Assembly: GCF_000003605.2 (NCBI RefSeq)
Contig: NW_003126886.1
Location: forward strand, 227,919-240,596
From: Saccoglossus kowalevskii
Taxonomy: Eukaryota > Hemichordata > Enteropneusta > Harrimaniidae
DNA length: 12,678 nt
Direction of reading: 5' to 3'
Below, in pieces: positions 8,547-12,678 of this stretch. Both the position numbers and the translations under genes were made by a program. How positions within the stretch are numbered: the first letter of the stretch is position 1; every line of letters begins with the position of its first letter. The notes below the pieces were generated by a model, which saw only the letters and a list, made by a program, of their open reading frames with translations, was not told where the DNA came from and did not search any database.

Positions 8547-9359
8547 TGGTACAAATCGTATCTGAAGATTCTTGTAGCCGTCGTTGTATATATTGTCTGT
8601 GGATTATATGTATATTGGTTTTACAGTCTTGAGCTTTGCTATACTTTGATTGAGAATTTTGATTGGAACACTTTGGTTATTTCCAGCCTAGGCATTGGTA
8701 TACTTATACCTGTGATATCCAACGACAGTGGAACGTGGGGTCTTTGCCCCCTAGCTAGTTTACCATATGTTCCCAACTAGAGTCAAGTGACGACAACAAA
8801 GTCTAATGTCAACATGTTCCCACCATAGGTTAATAAACCCTTCAAGTTTGTATCAATGATTCATGTCCCTTCCAATGACAACAATAAAAATAGAGTATCA
8901 TTCATCTCTAATGATTGCCACGATGGTATCCCATTATCGGCACTTGTTTCATCTAAAGAAAACTCTTCTTCACGATGTCAGTAGAACCCACAGGTGCAAT
9001 CTCTTGTTGAAACTAGTATAAATGAAATTATTCAAACTAATGATGTTACAATAGGTGCTTAATATATGATTTACGCTAATGGCCCACTGAAGTGTCCGGG
9101 TTTTAGATGGGTGTATTTGTTGCATGGCTGCAAACTATGCAAAACAAATTTGTGAAAACATTCGAAAGTACCCTATCATGTTAAAACACTTGACAGATCA
9201 GTGTGATATCGCGCGTGCTTTAGATGGATCATAACAATAGCTAACATATAGCTCTTTCCCGTTTCTAAAATGACACGTTCAAACTGGGCGATACTACACG
9301 GACAGAGACACGTGACATCTAACAACTTGATGCATGAATTATTAGCTTCTGGAACTAAC
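8547..9359 (+). pseudogene. Possible decayed plus-strand coding sequence, tail-to-tail with the lectin-sushi gene
   Basis: One frame runs 271 codons with only seven internal stops: TAG at 8778, 8826 and 8982, TAA at 9060, TGA at 9153 and 9204, TAG at 9249, closing with TAG at 9360. With this base composition I expect roughly one stop per 15 codons, about 18. The first part has a hydrophobic stretch (LKILVAVVVYIVCGLYVYWF) that would suit a membrane helix. The middle is Ser/Asn-rich (FKFVSMIHVPSNDNNKNRVS). No family is recognised. It overlaps the presumed 3' UTR of the minus-strand gene. This is suggestive only. Confidence 0.25.
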
Positions 9360-9383
9360 TAGAATTCTAAATATAAAGGCGAT

Positions 9384-9697
9384 TCAAATCCATTTAGGAG
9401 TTAGTAGCACGTCCTCTGATCCTATCTTCTTTTTCTCGTCAGCATTTTCCGCACGCTTCTTGGAAGCAACTTCAACAACAATTTTATTCACAGCTTTTCG
9501 TTTAGCCACACAGAGTACAATGAGTAACAATATGGGCAACAGAATCAGTAAAGAGAGCAGCGGAAGCTGGTTAGATATTGCAGTAGTTGGTGACATGTAT
9601 GTGACAGGTACATGGTGCTGCGTTGTATGGCCTTGTTGATGTTGTTGCTGTTGGGTACTTTCCTCCACTGGATTCTTCGTGGTCATACTACCTATCG
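9384..9697 (-). CDS. Last exon: Thr/Gln-rich stalk, transmembrane helix and basic cytoplasmic tail, ending at the stop codon
   Basis: The exon is 314 bases. Its acceptor is very strong (TATTCTTCCATCTGCAG before CG-ATA). Joined to the sushi exon it makes an Ala codon, then 103 residues and TGA at 9386-9384. Counting Ile as 1: residues 1-43 form a Thr/Ser/Gln/His-rich stalk with a Q4-H-Q2 run, likely O-glycosylated. Residues 44-63 form a Leu/Ile-rich transmembrane helix (LPLLSLLILLPILLLIVLCV). A stop-transfer KRK at 65-67 begins a 39-residue tail rich in Lys, Glu and Asp, ending TPKWI. The orientation is type I. I see no ITAM, TIR or kinase motif in the tail, so signalling through it is not shown. 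A possible in-frame ATG at 9734 is upstream of the acceptor and is taken as intron. No AATAAA is seen on the minus strand down to about 8540; only a weak AATACA variant occurs at 9117-9112. Confidence 0.85.
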
Positions 9698-10464
9698 CTG
9701 CAGATGGAAGAATACACACATTCATAACGTTCATAAGTGTTTTGAAAAAGACATGCTGTGTGTAAATACAGATATTGTTTGTATGGTATGAAAATATCGT
9801 CTCCCTGCCCTTTAAGTTAGCAGACGGGTAATCCCAATTTATTTTATGTTTTACTGTATATGTATCTACGACAATGTAAAGATTCCGAAAAATGTTTCGT
9901 TGAATACAAAAGAAATGTGTTATATTCGGGCTATGTAGGGGTACGTTTTTTCATGTGAGTTTAATCATGGAAGGTACCTTCCATCGTGTAATGCACCACT
10001 GTTTGTCCTTCACAGGACCCGGAAAGAAACCAGTGAACATCTTAATTTATACAAACAGAGTATAAATGCTATTTTGCAATACATTAATGCATCATTACAG
10101 TAAATCCTAGTCAATATGCACATCGAATACTATGACAGAGCCACATGGCTTCCAGCTGATGGGTATGCAAGTTATTTTCACGAGTTTACCTTGTGGCCGT
10201 ATTCAATACATGTTAAATAACGATTATACACTGCTTTCAAGTTGATAAAATATGTTCGTTGTGGTTCCCTGCTACCTTTAAACATGGGAACATTTTAAAA
10301 GTGTTCTGGAAACAATGCGTATTTAAATCGACGGATTAGTAAAGTTTAATAGCTTACTTTCCAGATACATTTGATGCGCAAGTCAGTGCTTTGGGGATTG
10401 ATTCGAAGATGAGTTCCATCGTCCCAAAACGTTTCTCACACATAAACGCGACAGTATAATTTAC
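9698..10464 (-). other. Intron between the sushi and transmembrane exons
   Basis: It runs from a GTAAAT donor to a TCTGCAG acceptor, 767 bases. It holds an 18-base perfect palindrome at 9967-9984. No further exon is convincing. A short stretch near 10360-10440 on the minus strand ends at a GTAAGC donor-like site but has stops in the required frame. Confidence 0.7.
9967..9984. repeat. 18-bp perfect palindrome
   Basis: ATGGAAGGTACCTTCCAT is its own reverse complement, inside the sushi-transmembrane intron. It holds two opposed GGAA cores. Confidence 0.9.
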
Positions 10465-10647
10465 CTTGGCATGATGGTATGACGTCAGACCAGGCGGCTT
10501 CTGTTGTACAATTTATTATACCACTTCCACTCATCTCAAAACCATTATTACATTCGTACTGTAATTCATGTCCAGCATAAACCGGATTACTTATGGCTGG
10601 GGACAGCAAGTGACCATGTGCTGGTACTCCAGGATCTTCGCACATTG
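10465..10647 (-). CDS. Exon: single complete sushi (CCP/SCR) domain of the lectin-sushi membrane protein
   Basis: The exon is 183 bases (60 whole codons plus split codons at both ends), phase 1 to phase 1. The acceptor is TTATATTAAAG before CA-ATG-TGC, and the donor is TGCCAAG followed by GTAAAT. The split codon with the lectin exon gives Ala. Counting Met as 1, the four sushi cysteines are C2 (start MCEDPGVPAHG), C32 (YECNNGF), C46 (INCTT) and C59 (PSC), with the conserved Trp at 52 and Gly/Phe at 35-36. The disulfides expected for the family are I-III and II-IV. One N-glycosylation sequon (NCT, residue 45) is present. Sushi domains are about 60-residue extracellular modules that act as spacers or protein-binding units in complement regulators, selectins and invertebrate lectins. 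One domain on one symmetric exon is the usual arrangement. Confidence 0.88.
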
Positions 10648-11882
10648 CTTTAATATAATTGAATATAATTAGAAAATTTGGTTACATTATATTTCACACA
10701 ATGGTAATTCGTCATATCGATATTTACAACAATTACAGGTCGATTTGAATGTATGGTTGTCAGTGTAGCAGTGTTAACATTCAGTATTATCGACAAATGA
10801 TAAGATGGAGGTATGCAACAAGTCATATGTAATGAAGATCTGAATATGAAGATATGATCGCAAAAACGTATATTTCTAGAAATGTAAATGATTGAATTTG
10901 TGAAAGAACTTGTCAGTGTTCTTCTCAGGCTGTTTTTGCCAGGGCCTATGCTTATTACGTATATTTTGTCTTATTGAAGGCGGCGACAAAATGTCGCTGA
11001 TTACTGTTTACACAATCGAACCGTTTCAAATCACCCACTGCATTCTGTGATGCCATTGGTAAGAACAAACTTGTTTAGGGTTTCTGAAGATTCCTGGTTG
11101 CTTAGCTACCGTGTGCGCGAGGGGGGGGGGTGTCTAATCCATGTCAGCAAAACTAGGCAGTTTAAGCAGTTATTTTACTATACCAGCTTCAGTTTTGTAC
11201 CTCACATTTTGATTCTGTACTATTGTAAACTTTTCATAAAATATGTTTACATCCATACATTCAAAATGAATATGGACAAAATATCATTTATTTCCCTATG
11301 GCGTCCATACGTACCTATGTAAACTATTTCTGGGGAACAATATGCAATCATGTACTTAAACATTTTGAAAACGGGCTTCCGCACGACCGGGTATAAATTG
11401 GACCCCTTTCTGTCACGAGCGTTCAGTAAACAATACGATAAGGACATTGTGAAATTCTTTCGTTTTTGAATGTCTGTATCGCAGTGCAGTGTTAGTAACG
11501 TGGCAACCATGGAACACATCCGGGAACTCAAAACTCGTACATTATAACCAAGTGACGCATACATGGAACCTATGTGGGATGGATCTTCATTCCAAATCAC
11601 CATACATGAATGTTTAAGTTGCATACCCTAATCTTATTGTAACACTACGATAAAGACTTACCATTGTGGAATTCTTTTGTTTTTATCAAGAAAAATACAG
11701 TATTTTCACTAAGTAAATCATATTTATTAAAGTTAGCGTTCATACATGAGCTGTTGAACACATTACATAGTTTGTAATTTCATACGGTTTCAATGAACAC
11801 TGTGTATGTTAATAATTCAGACACAAATAAACTCGGGAATCTTAACTAAAATGTTAATTTAAAGACTACTTAACTTACTCAC
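10648..11882 (-). other. Intron between the lectin and sushi exons
   Basis: It is bounded by a GTGAGTAAG donor and a TTAAAG acceptor, and is 1235 bases long. Inside are a run of ten G at 11121-11130 and an open frame of 125 codons on the minus strand at 11247-11624 that matches no domain I know. There is also a donor-like GTAAGT at 11661 with no in-frame acceptor partner. Because the flanking exons are symmetric phase 1, an extra phase 1-1 exon could be spliced in here, but I could not identify one. Confidence 0.65.
11121..11130. repeat. G10 homopolymer
   Basis: Ten consecutive G after GTGTGCGCGA, in otherwise A+T-rich intron sequence. Confidence 0.9.
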
Positions 11883-12092
11883 CAATGCCAAAAACCATTA
11901 CTTCAGCCAGATTGAGTATATTATCATCTTGTAAATATGTCGAAACATATCGTGCTTGTAATACTGGCTGACACGTCATCACTATTTCTGTTAATGTATG
12001 CATGTTGTCGTTGATCATTACATCACACATTGGGTTGGAGGTGACGTCATTGTTACTACCTGCGCGTACTGTAAGACTGTACCATCTCAAAT
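11883..12092 (-). CDS. Exon: C-terminal half of an FTP (fucolectin-related, F5/8 type C) lectin domain; first visible exon of the lectin-sushi membrane protein
   Basis: The exon is 210 bases long and phase 1 at both ends. On the minus strand the acceptor is a T-rich tract ending TATATCAAG, and the donor is GGCATTG followed by GTGAGTAAG, a near-perfect match to consensus. The translation begins LRWYSLTVRAGSNNDVTSNP. It carries two cysteines about 20 residues apart (PMC and MTC), then ARYV and NLAEVMVFG. This is the C-terminal pattern of the eel fucolectin / tachylectin-4 / pentraxin-1 domain, usually GRYV followed by LCEVEV. Proteins of this family bind fucose or other glycans at the surface or in secretions; ligand binding here is inference only. 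The final cysteine (LCEV) is Ala here. The sugar-contacting His/Arg residues of the family would mostly lie in the upstream exon, outside the window. An ATG at 12126 lies in intron-like sequence, so I do not use it as a start. Family assignment is fairly secure; specificity is unknown. Confidence 0.8.
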
Positions 12093-12678
12093 CTTGATAT
12101 ACAACAAAACAACATCCAATGTTCATAAATTCAGTGAATCAAAATTATAGAAAACATAATTATTGATTGTTGTGATGTACCTTATACGTTTTGGTAACAT
12201 TTACGACATTGACTGTTGAGTTCTGCCGAAATTAAGATTTATTATTATACATCTACTATTGTAACTCTTGCTATTATGACGTCATACAAACACGCAATTC
12301 CCAAATGTGAGATGAAAAAAGAAGCGTGATCTTCAACCAATCATTTAGGTGTTGCATTTTCTTGTGTCATCGGCACAAAGAGATTGTTGTAAGACAGTTA
12401 TTTGTCGTTTTCCCTTCGAATTGTTTGATATTTTTGAATTTCTGTAATTTTCCAATTCCGCTATGTAGGTATTTCGGAATATATACGATGTTGCTGAGTC
12501 ATCGGTGGTTAGGAATACTTTTGATCGACAAACATCGGAAAAAAAGGACTATTAGTAGTCCATTAGAAGGGATTGCCGCCCATTTTAATACAAAGAAGGG
12601 CAGACAATATCATTTTGTTTGATAAAAGTCGTATTTATATTACAAGCCACTGGTTACGCCCTTTCTCGGGGTCCGATC
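12093..12678 (-). other. Incomplete upstream intron of the lectin-sushi gene
   Basis: This is sequence upstream (minus-strand sense) of the lectin exon acceptor. I looked for the N-terminal half of the FTP domain (WW-VDLG and the RxDC region) and did not find it, so the preceding exon is beyond the window. A 98-codon plus-strand frame at 12326-12622 starts at GTG and has no recognisable domain. The last bases share a 15-mer with position 1201. Confidence 0.5.
12642..12656. repeat. 15-mer shared with position 1201-1215
   Basis: ACAAGCCACTGGTTA occurs at both places on the same strand; the flanks differ. It may be the edge of a dispersed repeat cut by the window end. Confidence 0.35.

Noticed and set aside
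11247-11624. 125-codon minus-strand ORF in the lectin-sushi intron as an extra exon
   Set aside because: No domain pattern, and no phase 1 acceptor and donor pair that would fit the flanking exons. The frame length alone is weak evidence.
11655-11664. Strong donor-like GTAAGTC on the minus strand
   Set aside because: The nearest plausible acceptor (CAACAG near 11753) gives an immediate in-frame stop, so I treat it as a pseudo-donor.
12326-12622. 98-codon plus-strand ORF
   Set aside because: Starts at GTG, has no recognisable domain and lies in the presumed upstream intron of the minus-strand gene.
1-12678. CRISPR arrays, bacterial operons, prophage, rRNA or tRNA genes
   Set aside because: No regularly spaced direct repeats, no ribosome-binding sites before packed ORFs and no tRNA or rRNA signatures were seen.

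Overview
The window reads as animal nuclear DNA. It is A+T-rich (about two thirds by eye), most of it non-coding, with no operon-like packing. The clearest gene is split by introns with good GT/AG boundaries, and there are decayed non-LTR retrotransposon pieces. The gene is an FTP-type lectin plus sushi membrane protein, and the retroelement motifs are of a kind common in marine invertebrates. I therefore infer a lophotrochozoan, most likely a mollusc, but nothing here proves the phylum.

The best supported gene lies on the minus strand at 9384-12092 and is 5'-incomplete. Three exons are visible: the C-terminal half of a fucolectin-related (F5/8 type C / FTP) lectin domain (12092-11883), one complete sushi/CCP domain (10647-10465), and a last exon (9697-9384) with a Thr/Gln-rich stalk, one transmembrane helix and a 39-residue basic cytoplasmic tail. 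All junctions are phase 1, so the exons join in frame into 234 complete residues. The predicted product is a type I cell-surface lectin receptor or adhesion protein. Its signal peptide and the N-terminal half of the lectin domain must lie beyond the right edge.

The rest, left to right: 1-900 holds nothing I can support. A likely retroelement 3' end lies at about 925-1038 and a decayed coding remnant at 1308-1640. 1650-3860 is mostly featureless apart from short repeats and small motif clusters. A promoter-like patch with three copies of a 10-base motif lies at 3868-3945, in front of a doubtful 67-codon ORF. 4190-5300 is featureless. A decayed LINE with reverse-transcriptase and C-terminal zinc-knuckle remnants occupies about 5311-6776. 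6777-8540 has one unassigned minus-strand ORF and a CpG-rich patch near 8000. A plus-strand frame unusually poor in stops runs through 8547-9359, just beyond the 3' end of the lectin/sushi gene.

I did not find a multi-gene system. The most interesting items are the lectin-sushi receptor, the repeated CRE/forkhead-like motif and the decayed frame at 8547-9359.
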